DNA from: PZPK01 sp963974595
Lineage (GTDB): Bacteria; Pseudomonadota; Gammaproteobacteria; Pseudomonadales; Oleiphilaceae
DNA length: 56,358 bases
Reading direction: 5' to 3'
Assembly: GCA_963974595.1 (NCBI GenBank)
Contig: CAXBDA010000012.1
Location: 1-56,358 of the forward strand
The translations under genes were made by a program, and so were the position numbers. Positions 17,130 through 25,012 of the stretch are shown one piece after another; within the stretch, counting starts at the first letter, position 1, and every line of letters begins with the position of its first letter. The notes under the pieces were generated by a model. That model was not told the origin of the DNA. It ran no database searches and saw only the letters and a list, made by a program, of their open reading frames with translations.

Positions 17130-17327
17130 ATGTCTCAAGATGCTCTTGTACTAAATGAATGCAGCAGTGAATCTCCACAAAATGTGCGAGAAAATATTCG
17201 CCAGCAATTATCAAGCGATATAGAAAACTTTTTAAAAAATGGCGGAAGTGTTCAGCGAGTCGAAAATAATGTTCGTGCTGACCCTCCGAAAAAGCCAAGC
17301 ATGAACTACGGTAGTACTCCAATCTAA
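17130..17327 (+). CDS. sutA: SutA-like RNA polymerase-binding regulator (short form)
   Basis: A 65-residue protein whose C-terminal half, with IENFLKNGGSVQRVENNV then ADPPKKPSMNYGSTPI, matches the conserved end of SutA, a Pseudomonas protein that binds RNA polymerase and supports transcription in slow-growing cells. This match is from memory of the family. Pseudomonas SutA has a long acidic N-terminal tail; here only about 20 residues precede the helix, so the tail is mostly absent. The start ATG has an AGGA eight bases upstream. It is a single-gene unit with a hairpin after its stop. Confidence 0.68.
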   Translation: MSQDALVLNECSSESPQNVRENIRQQLSSDIENFLKNGGSVQRVENNVRADPPKKPSMNYGSTPI

Positions 17328-17356
17328 TCAGTATCCAAATTGATAGATGACAATAA

Positions 17357-17390
17357 AAAGATGAGGGCTAAAGAAGCACCTCTTATCTTT
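17357..17390 (+). terminator. Putative terminator of the SutA-like gene
   Basis: AAAGATGAGG pairs with CCTC-TT-ATCTTT across a 12-base loop, with a two-base bulge, 30 bases after the stop codon. The stem ends in TCTTTGTTTGC, a weak T-rich tail. Modest support for an intrinsic terminator. Confidence 0.4.
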
Positions 17391-17510
17391 GTTTGCGTTC
17401 TCTTCAAGTTGTGAATTTTTGAAAATTTTCGTAAATAAATATTGCCATCAAGTAAAAATGTGCGACAATCAACGCCCTTAATGAGACTTGGCGCACACTA
17501 AACCAATTTA

Positions 17511-18269
17511 ATGCGTCCTGTTTTCGCCTTCCTTGCGTTCAATACGAGGCATGATTGCTTGATAGAAGCTTTGACTATTCTTATCAGTTTAACACTCGCT
17601 GTAACAGGTGTTTTCCTTTACAGAGATTACGCAAGATTTTTAAAAGGCGCTTATGCTAAGCTCGGTAAGGTCGTATCAATTCAGCCAGCATTTCCCCAAA
17701 CCATTAATAATACCAAGCTTGGCACAACCTTTGTGTCTGGTGGTTTTTACCCTATCATCGAATATATACATAATGGTGAAGCCGTTCGATTTACAGCGAT
17801 CGACCATTTAGCATCAGCAAGGCTTCATCTTGGCGACAAAGTTCAACTTCGCATCATTAAAACTCGTCGAAAAGCAAATAGAGCTTGTAACAGCTTAATC
17901 ACATTGGTGAGTTTAATATCCATTCTAGGTATCACGCTATTTTCAACTGCTATCGTTGGCACCACTTCACTTTCGCTTACACAGATTTTCTTAGGTTCAT
18001 TTGTGATAGCGTTAAGCTTGGCAATATTGGCGCTATATTTTAGCGATCAGGATCAGCATTATCTTCATGACTTGAAAGAAACCAAGAAAGGCTATACCCA
18101 GCTATTTCTCGCTGAGCCAACTGCATACAAAAAGTGGCAGTCCTCTCTAATAGACCCTATACAGCGCTTCAAAATTAATGGCTCAAAGCTGTGTGGTGCG
18201 ACCTTTATTGGCAGCTCAATGGCGCTGTTTGGCACAACCATCAGCCCTTACTTTTTAGCCTCTCTATAA
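17511..18269 (+). CDS. DUF3592-type inner membrane protein
   Basis: A 252-residue membrane protein of unknown function. A first membrane helix lies at about residues 18-36 (ALTILISLTLAVTGVFLY), then an extracytoplasmic-like region with GKVVSIQ, FYPIIEYIHNGEAVRF and LGDKVQLRI, the DUF3592 pattern, then two helices at about 125-145 and 153-172, and a final hydrophobic segment near the C-terminus. The stretch after the third helix is hydrophilic and unlike known domains. It stands alone between the SutA-like gene and hemB; the context gives no function. Confidence 0.55.
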   Translation: MRPVFAFLAFNTRHDCLIEALTILISLTLAVTGVFLYRDYARFLKGAYAKLGKVVSIQPAFPQTINNTKLGTTFVSGGFYPIIEYIHNGEAVRFTAIDHLASARLHLGDKVQLRIIKTRRKANRACNSLITLVSLISILGITLFSTAIVGTTSLSLTQIFLGSFVIALSLAILALYFSDQDQHYLHDLKETKKGYTQLFLAEPTAYKKWQSSLIDPIQRFKINGSKLCGATFIGSSMALFGTTISPYFLASL

Positions 18270-18278
18270 AGCTGTCTC

Positions 18279-18302
18279 ATCGAAAATACGCTATTTTTCG
18301 AT
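18279..18302 (+). terminator. Hairpin after the DUF3592 gene
   Basis: ATCGAAAATA and TATTTTTCGAT form an A/T-rich stem with one bulged base, 10 bases after the stop codon. It could end transcription before hemB, but there is no separate T run after the stem. Confidence 0.35.
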
Positions 18303-18436
18303 CTAAGCGCTAGCTTTTAATTCGATCTTCCTGCTAATCTTAATAGTTTACTCAGTCGTTCACTGATCTGATGTTTATTATTCAAATGCCGTGAACAAAC
18401 CTCCAGTACATTCTAATTTATCAGTTGGAGCTTAAG

Positions 18437-19462
18437 GTGTTTTCATATACCCAAAGACAATTTCCCAATACGCGTCTCAGACGCATGCGCTTTCAGGATT
18501 TTTCTCGTCGTTTGATGCAAGAAAATACACTTAGCGCTGCTGACTTAATCTACCCGATGTTTGTCCTTGAAGGCCTTAATCAGAGAGAAACTATTAACTC
18601 TATGCCGGGCATCGAAAGGCTAAGCATTGACCTTATTCTAAAAGAGGCAGAGGTGCTGCTCGAACTCGGTATTCCGGCTATTGCGCTGTTTCCCGTAACA
18701 CCAAAGCACCTCAAGTCTCTTGATGCGAAAGAAGCTTGGAACCCGGAAGGGCTGGCCCAACGAACCGTTAGTGTGCTGAAAAAGAATTTCCCAGAACTGG
18801 GTGTCATTACCGATATTGCCTTAGATCCTTTTACGACCCATGGCCAAGACGGCATTATTGATGATAAAGGGTATGTTTTGAATGACGCCACGGTGGAAGC
18901 CTTGGTTAAACAGGCTGTTTCTCATGCGGATGCAGGTGCTGACATTGTTGCACCATCAGATATGATGGACGGGCGCATTCAGAGCATTAGACAAGAATTG
19001 GAACGAAGCAAACATAGTAATACACGGATTTTAGCTTATTCAGCCAAGTATGCTTCAGCTTATTACGGCCCATTTAGAGATGCAGTTGGTTCAGCAGAAA
19101 ACCTAGGTAAAGCGGATAAAAAAAGCTATCAAATGGACCCAGCGAACTCTGATGAAGCGCTTCACGAGGTGGCTATGGATATCCAGGAGGGCGCTGACAT
19201 GGTAATGATCAAACCAGGCATGCCTTATCTTGATATTGTTCATCGTATTAAAACTGAATTACACATCCCCACCTTCGTTTATCAGGTCAGCGGTGAATAC
19301 GCCATGCACATGGCTGCGATCCAAAACGGGTGGTTAGATAAAGATAAAATTATTCTGGAATCCTTACTCTGTATCAAACGAGCAGGGGCAGATGGAATTT
19401 TGACCTACTTTGCCAAAGAAGCTGCTAAGCTATTAAAAGAACAGTCATTTTATAGCTTATAA
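18437..19462 (+). CDS. hemB: Delta-aminolevulinic acid dehydratase (porphobilinogen synthase)
   Basis: HemB condenses two 5-aminolevulinate molecules into porphobilinogen in tetrapyrrole synthesis, needed for the haem of NarI among others. The two Schiff-base lysines are in ILAYSAKYASAYYGPFRDA (Lys204) and MVMIKPGMPYLD (Lys259). The metal region reads DIALDPFTTHGQDG without the zinc-binding cysteines, so it is the magnesium-type enzyme of many proteobacteria. I chose GTG at 18437 since GGAG lies at 18427-18430 with good spacing; TTG at 18425 would add four residues. It lies 19 bases before ppk1, a common gammaproteobacterial arrangement. Confidence 0.94.
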   Translation: MFSYTQRQFPNTRLRRMRFQDFSRRLMQENTLSAADLIYPMFVLEGLNQRETINSMPGIERLSIDLILKEAEVLLELGIPAIALFPVTPKHLKSLDAKEAWNPEGLAQRTVSVLKKNFPELGVITDIALDPFTTHGQDGIIDDKGYVLNDATVEALVKQAVSHADAGADIVAPSDMMDGRIQSIRQELERSKHSNTRILAYSAKYASAYYGPFRDAVGSAENLGKADKKSYQMDPANSDEALHEVAMDIQEGADMVMIKPGMPYLDIVHRIKTELHIPTFVYQVSGEYAMHMAAIQNGWLDKDKIILESLLCIKRAGADGILTYFAKEAAKLLKEQSFYSL

Positions 19463-19481
19463 ATATGGGGCCAAATACACA

Positions 19482-21587
19482 ATGAGCGGGCAAACTGGTA
19501 ACAAGCCAAGCAAAGATGCTGACGATATTGATCTTAATCATCATCAATATTATGTTAATCGCGAACTCAGCCATCTACAGTTTAATCAGCGTGTTTTAAA
19601 GCAGACATTAGATACAAACCACCCACTGCTAAATCGCCTGCTCTTTTGCTGTATTTTTAGTAGCAATATGGATGAGTTCTTTGAGATTCGTGTTGCCGGC
19701 ATACAAAACCAAATCAAGTACGGCAGGGAGACCATCGGTCCTGATGGTCTAAGCCCCCAACAAACCCTAGATGCGATTAACTTGACTGCGCATGAACTTG
19801 TTCATGAGCAGTATGAAACGCTCAATGAAATTTTAATTCCAGCGCTTGCTGAAGAAAATATTCGATTTATAAGACGTAATGAATGGAGTGATGCGCAACA
19901 AGCTTGGCTGGCAGATTATTTTGACCGCGAAGTTTTACCAATCATTAATCCTATTGGTCTAGACCCTTCTCACCCCTTTCCAAGACTGGTCAATAAAAGC
20001 CTTAATTTTATTGCTGAATTAGATGGTAAAGATGCCTTTGGACGCGAAACAGGGCTGGCAATTATACCTGCGCCTCGGTCTTTGCCACGAATGGTCAAGC
20101 TACCAGCGGACATTTCAGAGGGGGCAGAGGTGGTTTTCTTATCCTCGATTATACATGCGCATGCTGACCAACTATTTCCAGGAATGATTGTTCAAGGATG
20201 TTATCAATTTAGGTTAACCCGTAATGCTGATTTTGAATTAGCGAATGATGATATGGAAGATTTAGCCTCTGCGCTAAAAGGTGAATTACTGTCACGCAGG
20301 TTTGGCGATGCCGTTCGCTTAGAACTTGCAAATAATTGCCCAGAGCACCTGATCACTTTCCTTTTAAAAGAATTTAAGCTTTCCGAGCACGATCTATATC
20401 AGGTTAATGGACCAGTGAATCTTGCACGCTTAATGGAGTTAGCCAATTTAGTCGATAGACCTGATCTACTGTACCCCAGTTTTGCGCCAGGAACGCCAAA
20501 AACACTGCGCAGTAATAGTTCCTTATTCCCCATCATTCGGCAAAAAGATGTACTGCTTCATCACCCTTTTCAAAGCTATACCCCTGTTATCGATTTTTTG
20601 AGACAAGCAGCCAAAGACCCTGATGTCGTCGCGATCAAGCAAACACTCTATCGTTCAGGTACCAATTCAGAAATTGTAGATGCATTAGTTGATGCGGCAA
20701 GACGAGGTAAAGAAGTCACCGTCGTCATTGAGTTACGTGCTCGCTTTGATGAAGCTGAAAATATTGAACTAGCTAGCCGCTTGCAGGAGTCCGGTGCGGT
20801 TGTCGTTTATGGTGTGGTTGGCTTTAAAACGCATGCCAAAATGATTTTGGTTGCCAGAAGAGAATCAGATGGCTTTAGGCATTATGTGCATTTAGGCACA
20901 GGAAATTACCACACCAGCAATGCGCGTCTATACACAGACTATAGCTTTATGAGTAGCGATGAAGCATTAGGTAAAGATGTGTTTAAGATCTTTCAGCAAT
21001 TAACAGGTATGGGCAAAGTACTCAAAATCAAAAAGCTATTTCATGCCCCTTTTACGCTACATGATAGTTTAATTCAGCTCATTGAACGCGAAACGGACAA
21101 TGCGACTAAAGGAAAAGCATCGGGTATTACCATTAAAGTGAATGCGATCTCTGAGCCTAAAATTATCCGGGCACTTTACAAAGCATCGCAGTCGGGGGTT
21201 CCCATTCAGTTGATTGTAAGAGGTATCTGTTCGCTTCGACCCGGTGTGCCGGGTGTATCAGAAACCATTAAAGTTCGCTCGATTATAGGCCGCTTCCTTG
21301 AGCATTCCCGTGTTTATTGGTTCCATAATGAAGGTAAGGATGAAATCTATGGCGCCAGCGCCGACTGGATGACACGCAACTTATTAAGTAGAGTGGAAAC
21401 ATGCTTTCCGATTGAAAACAAAAAGTTGATCGAACGTATTAAATCAGAAATGAGTTTATACTTAGAGGATAACTGCCAAAGCTGGGAAATGGATTCTGAC
21501 GGCAATTACCACCTTAACCAACCAGATGACGATGCACCACGAATTGGCGCCCAACAAACCTTACTAGAGCAGTTAGCACTCACTTAG
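19482..21587 (+). CDS. ppk1: Polyphosphate kinase 1
   Basis: Ppk1 reversibly polymerises the terminal phosphate of ATP into polyphosphate at the inner membrane. All family regions are present in 701 residues: the N-terminal YVNRELSHLQFNQRVL, a head domain, LDPSHPFPRLVNKSLN, the phospholipase-D-like catalytic domains with VAIKQTLYRSGTNS and the phosphohistidine region FKTHAKMILVARR, and RHYVHLGTGNYHTSNARLY with the second conserved histidine. It follows hemB closely and is followed after one base by a DUF4344-like gene, suggesting a shared transcript. Confidence 0.95.
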   Translation: MSGQTGNKPSKDADDIDLNHHQYYVNRELSHLQFNQRVLKQTLDTNHPLLNRLLFCCIFSSNMDEFFEIRVAGIQNQIKYGRETIGPDGLSPQQTLDAINLTAHELVHEQYETLNEILIPALAEENIRFIRRNEWSDAQQAWLADYFDREVLPIINPIGLDPSHPFPRLVNKSLNFIAELDGKDAFGRETGLAIIPAPRSLPRMVKLPADISEGAEVVFLSSIIHAHADQLFPGMIVQGCYQFRLTRNADFELANDDMEDLASALKGELLSRRFGDAVRLELANNCPEHLITFLLKEFKLSEHDLYQVNGPVNLARLMELANLVDRPDLLYPSFAPGTPKTLRSNSSLFPIIRQKDVLLHHPFQSYTPVIDFLRQAAKDPDVVAIKQTLYRSGTNSEIVDALVDAARRGKEVTVVIELRARFDEAENIELASRLQESGAVVVYGVVGFKTHAKMILVARRESDGFRHYVHLGTGNYHTSNARLYTDYSFMSSDEALGKDVFKIFQQLTGMGKVLKIKKLFHAPFTLHDSLIQLIERETDNATKGKASGITIKVNAISEPKIIRALYKASQSGVPIQLIVRGICSLRPGVPGVSETIKVRSIIGRFLEHSRVYWFHNEGKDEIYGASADWMTRNLLSRVETCFPIENKKLIERIKSEMSLYLEDNCQSWEMDSDGNYHLNQPDDDAPRIGAQQTLLEQLALT

Positions 21588-21588
21588 C

Positions 21589-22497
21589 ATGATAATTACT
21601 CAGGATAGATCAACCATAAATACCTTACTTGTGCTTGTTGTCTGGTTTGGCATTCTATCGACTGGAAATACCACAGAGCTTCCTCAAGATAAAGAAGATA
21701 TAAATCAAAGCTTCGTCAGCTTTCAAGTGTTTTCGGAAACGCCTCAAGACACGAAGCTAATTCAAATTCTTGAGGAAACACAAACCTACCATAGAATTAA
21801 AAAAATTATTGAGACAAATTTTATTCTTGAAAAACCGGTCAGGCTACATATTCAACACCCTAAAGAAGCACAATTGATCGCAACAGAATTAAGCCAGCAA
21901 AGTTATGTCGTTGTCTTGCCTTTCAGCTTTCTCCATGCACTTTACCAAGGTTTATCTAATAAATATGAGCATCAGCGCAGCGCCATTGATACGATATTTT
22001 CAACAACAGTAGAGTTCTATATATGGTCAGAATTTGCAGGCTATCTCATTAAAGAAAAAAACCTTGAAATAAAAGGCCAGCCTTACACGACAAAAGATAA
22101 CTTCGCAGCCATTATGCTACTGAATCAAAACAACGCAAACAGCGATTTCATCGCAGATGCCAGCGAAGCTTATTTACTAATCCATAACGCTGGCGAATCG
22201 AATGTTAGCCAACACATGCAGAATGAGCTTCAACGAGACCAACAACGCTACCGACACATTATCTGTTTAACGATGGGCTTTAATCAAGCTGTCCAGCAAG
22301 CCGACATAGAAAGAGATCATCTTGAAAGTTTCTCTTGGGATGAATCTGAAATAGAACAGTGTAAAAAAAGCTACTTGATAGTTTTATCAAATTGGTACGA
22401 AGCGATAGAGACCTCACTTCAAGAAAATAACATTATACAAACGCTTAGCATAACCCGCTTATTTCGATCTTTTCAGAGCCAAACTGAGAAATTTTAA
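21589..22497 (+). CDS. DUF4344-like protein with degenerate zinc motif
   Basis: A secreted or membrane-anchored protein of 302 residues with an N-terminal hydrophobic segment (about residues 10-26). The middle resembles DUF4344 putative metallopeptidases: a helix in the HExxH position (SEFAG, residues 147-151), the following TTKDNFAAIMLL (168-178) where family members have an E-D-x-A-D-x-F-A pattern, and RYRHIICLTMGFN (220-232) near the end. The histidines and catalytic glutamate of HExxH are absent, so peptidase activity is unlikely if the family call is right. It starts one base after the ppk1 stop. The family call is from memory and moderate. Confidence 0.5.
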   Translation: MIITQDRSTINTLLVLVVWFGILSTGNTTELPQDKEDINQSFVSFQVFSETPQDTKLIQILEETQTYHRIKKIIETNFILEKPVRLHIQHPKEAQLIATELSQQSYVVVLPFSFLHALYQGLSNKYEHQRSAIDTIFSTTVEFYIWSEFAGYLIKEKNLEIKGQPYTTKDNFAAIMLLNQNNANSDFIADASEAYLLIHNAGESNVSQHMQNELQRDQQRYRHIICLTMGFNQAVQQADIERDHLESFSWDESEIEQCKKSYLIVLSNWYEAIETSLQENNIIQTLSITRLFRSFQSQTEKF

Positions 22498-22707
22498 AAA
22501 CTCTTAGTTAAAAGTGCTTTCCGAGTTTGTTGCCGAACTTGGTGGACAGTTCGAGCCCACCGGCGATACCAAGCTTGTAATATCAAATATTGGCTTGTAA
22601 ATGCACATAAGTCGTTCTGGTCAAGGGTGTATTGTGAGCAATCACTCAAGCTTACAGGTAGACTACCTGCACTATCACGAATTTCGGTTTAGTCGACACA
22701 AAAAATT
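22498..22707. other. Noncoding gap with small hairpins
   Basis: A GC-richer stretch containing GGTGG-11 bases-CCACC near 22540-22560 and other short inverted repeats. No gene is supported; it may hold a terminator for the ppk1 unit and a promoter for the next gene. Confidence 0.35.
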
Positions 22708-23052
22708 ATGAAACTATCTATCAAAGCTGCACTCTTCTCCGCGCTGGTTTTTCCAGGTTCTGGTTATTTTATCGTTAAAAGCAAGACCAAAGCTTGGCTT
22801 TGCGTGATAAGTGTTCTTTGCATCCTCGTAATTTTTATGCTCGAAGCCGTTCACAAGGCTCAGCTGATTGCGCAAAAAATAGTATCGGGTCACATTTCTT
22901 ATGAAATATCCGCCCTACAAGAGCAAATATTGCTTATGCCCGGGAGATTTGACGCTAACATAATTACCTCTGCCACTTGGCTGATTATCATTCTATGGCT
23001 CATTAGCACCGTTGATTCATATCGACTCGGTAGATCAATAGAGAGCCAATAG
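22708..23052 (+). CDS. Small two-helix membrane protein of unknown function
   Basis: A 114-residue protein I do not recognise. The N-terminus (about residues 5-48) contains a hydrophobic stretch with FPGSGYFIVKSKTKAW, reminiscent of the P-G-x-G-x-x-Y-x-x-K motif of small TM2-like proteins, then a helix ending near LEAVHK. A second helix is at about 87-101 (TSATWLIIILWLISTV), followed by a short DSYRLGRS tail. The middle is amphipathic. It sits directly before a decayed DUF898 gene on the same strand. Confidence 0.55.
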   Translation: MKLSIKAALFSALVFPGSGYFIVKSKTKAWLCVISVLCILVIFMLEAVHKAQLIAQKIVSGHISYEISALQEQILLMPGRFDANIITSATWLIIILWLISTVDSYRLGRSIESQ

Positions 23053-23094
23053 ATCTTGTTGTGAGATTGAACTAAAAAACGAAAGGAGGTCTAA

Positions 23095-23273
23095 GTGAAA
23101 GGAAATATCATGGAAACCCCGCCTGTTACCGAACAAACACCAAGTAATAGCGATCAAGTCGGAAGCAAATTAGACTTCTTTTATTTTCGTGGGGATGGTT
23201 TTGAATATTTCAAAATTTAGATTGTAAATATAACATCCTTCTGACAATCCTCACGCTATTTAGTGTTTGTTAA
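23095..23273 (+). pseudogene. Remnant of a DUF898 (YjgN-like) membrane protein gene
   Basis: A GTG codon at 23095 preceded by an excellent Shine-Dalgarno sequence (AAAGGAGGT at 23082-23090) opens a 41-residue frame ending at TAG 23218-23220. Its end, FYFRGDGFEYFKI, is the start of the DUF898 domain, where Trp-Ile-Val-Asn follows in intact members. Here TAG stands where TGG would be, then IVN, then, after a frame change, NILLTILTL in the frame beginning at 23232, again DUF898-like. The rest of the gene is missing. I read this as nonsense mutation, frameshift and truncation. A functional 41-residue peptide is the alternative. Confidence 0.58.
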
Positions 23274-23624
23274 CTAGCTTATAAACTGCTCAGCATAGCG
23301 TTTAATAAGTGCTGTTAACTGATCCGATAATTCACACTCAAACTCCTCTAAATTTTGTCCTAAGAAGCCTAAATACTTCTCAGCCTGTGCGTGCGTGACT
23401 TTTTTTGCAAGGATATGAAACTGCATTTCAGGTAAGCTTTTATCGTGTCGTGGCATAATCTTTAAGTTAATGAACTTATTGTTCTTGTTTTCAATATTCT
23501 CTTGTGCATAGTCACAAAACTTATCTATGTGGCTATGCCCAACAGGCCCTAAACAACCACCTTCTAAACGGTACCTTACTTCAAGTTTTTTGGTGTTATC
23601 CGGGGTGGCGGTGGTGGTCGGCAT
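23274..23624 (-). CDS. Conserved-looking hypothetical protein
   Basis: A 116-residue soluble protein that I do not recognise. After a Thr-rich start it has KLEVRYRLEGGCLGPVGHSHIDKFCDYAQ, then a charged region NIENKNNKFINLKIMPRHDKSLPEMQFHIL and a helical C-terminus with HAQAEKYLGFLGQNLEEFECEL. It has three cysteines and several histidines but no known metal motif. No signal peptide or membrane segment is seen. Its 3' end abuts the decayed DUF898 remnant. Confidence 0.5.
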   Translation of the reverse strand: MPTTTATPDNTKKLEVRYRLEGGCLGPVGHSHIDKFCDYAQENIENKNNKFINLKIMPRHDKSLPEMQFHILAKKVTHAQAEKYLGFLGQNLEEFECELSDQLTALIKRYAEQFIS

Positions 23625-23811
23625 TATAGTGGGTTCTTTTGTGTCTGCTTCAGTGTAAGTAGGCTTTATTAAGCGTGAGGTATGACTATAGAGCGAGAAT
23701 GATGAGACTGAAAGTTAAATCTTGAAGGAAGGAAAGTTTATGTCGTGATTTATAAGATAACGAATAAGCAAAGCCAGAGTGAACCATGGCTTTGCTTTGA
23801 ATTCAACTAAA

Positions 23812-24933
23812 CTAAGAGCTTAGATCTTTCACTTTTGCTTGTGTCTGCGTTTGTTCTGTATCGAAGTATTTTTGAAGTAAGCGTTGTTTTTGGCTCATAA
23901 TATCTTCTTCACTTAAACTTGCTGAAAGTACTTGGTCACGTTCTTTTTTATATAAAGCATATTGTCGTTCAAACTGGCGTTGTTGTTGGCGATATTCTAA
24001 GGCCTCATTTATCGCAGCTTTATCCAATCCTTTATTTCTTAAGGCAGATTCCACTTCACTATCACGGCTATCACTTAGTATTAACTCATTAATTTCTTGT
24101 GAACTTTGAATGTCATCAAGCATTCTATTTTCAGTATTGCGAATCACTTCGGGTAAGCGCTCTCTTTGTGTCTGAAGCTCTATTTGCATTTGTTCAGGTG
24201 TTAAATCTGGGTCTTGTTGAATTTTAATACTAGCAAGCGTGAATTCTCCATAAGCTTCTTCAAGGCCAAAGAAGGCGTCTACGGCTTCGCTACTCATGGT
24301 ATCTCTTCGAATGGTTTTTAATCGCTCAAAACTTGCTTCGAGCATGTTTAACTGATATTGCTCATCTTGTTGATCTGCTGGAATAAGCGGCTGGCTTGAA
24401 TACTCTAATGCGGTTTCTTTATATAGCAGGTAATCGCCTAATAATGCCATGACTTGATTGACGGCGCTTTCTGGCAGATTGGCCCGTGCCAGCTTCTCTA
24501 GTTCTGCAATGGCGACTTCTGGTGGTACATCTGCCACGGTGTTCATAAAATAGTCGAATAAATCACGTGTTTCGAGATCAACAATTAGCTTGCCGTTTGC
24601 ATCGGCTTTCAGGCTGCCATCTATTTCGGTGTCTTCAATTGACGGCGCGAATGGGCCATTTGGAAAGGTCTTGGGTGTTTGGTATGCAAATTCTTTGCTG
24701 TCTTCGTTTTCACGGGTCACCGGAGAGGCGACTGCTTTGGTTATTTTTTGAGTCTTAGGCGCAGTCTTTTGCGCTGAGTTATCCGTCGCTTTACTTAGCG
24801 CCGTAGTAGGCTGAATCTGTTGAGTTTCAGGTTCAGTCAGTGTTGTCTGGTATAGGAAAAAACAAACTGTACTTAGGGCTATACCGCCAATAAAACCTTG
24901 TTTTAGTGTTATTTTCTTCATCTCATTGGGCAT
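23812..24933 (-). CDS. lifO: Lipase-specific foldase (lipase chaperone)
   Basis: Lif proteins are inner-membrane-anchored steric chaperones that fold secreted lipases in the periplasm before type II secretion. This 373-residue protein has an N-terminal anchor (about residues 12-30), a variable Ala/Thr/Lys-rich linker, the Lif signature R-x-x-F-D-Y-F (RDLFDYF, residues 123-129), and a long helical, Glu/Gln-rich remainder that wraps the lipase. It follows its lipase at 79 bases with a hairpin between. An internal ATG at 24921 is also possible as start. Confidence 0.88.
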   Translation of the reverse strand: MPNEMKKITLKQGFIGGIALSTVCFFLYQTTLTEPETQQIQPTTALSKATDNSAQKTAPKTQKITKAVASPVTRENEDSKEFAYQTPKTFPNGPFAPSIEDTEIDGSLKADANGKLIVDLETRDLFDYFMNTVADVPPEVAIAELEKLARANLPESAVNQVMALLGDYLLYKETALEYSSQPLIPADQQDEQYQLNMLEASFERLKTIRRDTMSSEAVDAFFGLEEAYGEFTLASIKIQQDPDLTPEQMQIELQTQRERLPEVIRNTENRMLDDIQSSQEINELILSDSRDSEVESALRNKGLDKAAINEALEYRQQQRQFERQYALYKKERDQVLSASLSEEDIMSQKQRLLQKYFDTEQTQTQAKVKDLSS

Positions 24934-24957
24934 CTTTGGAAAGTTATAATGAAAAAC

Positions 24958-24982
24958 AGGTAAGGTCTAAGCGACCTTACCT
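24958..24982 (-). terminator. Terminator-like hairpin between lipase and foldase genes
   Basis: A perfect 10-base stem (AGGTAAGGTC / GACCTTACCT) with a 5-base loop. Read on the minus strand it follows the lipase stop and is itself followed by GTTTTTC, so it resembles an intrinsic terminator. Partial read-through would make less foldase than lipase mRNA; it could also stabilise the lipase 3' end. Confidence 0.65.
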
Positions 24983-25012
24983 ACTCATTTTACTTTTAAG
25001 AAAGTAAGTGAC

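Noticed and set aside
17059..17322. Minus-strand frame with a run of tyrosines near its C-terminus.
   Set aside because: The tyrosine run is only the AATAGT repeat read backwards, and the frame lies over the SutA-like gene, which has real family similarity.
22535..22575. GTTCGAGCCC followed later by ACCA looked like the T-arm and 3' end of a tRNA.
   Set aside because: The bases either side of the loop do not form a 5-base T stem (GACAG against CCACC) and no acceptor, D or anticodon arms are present upstream.
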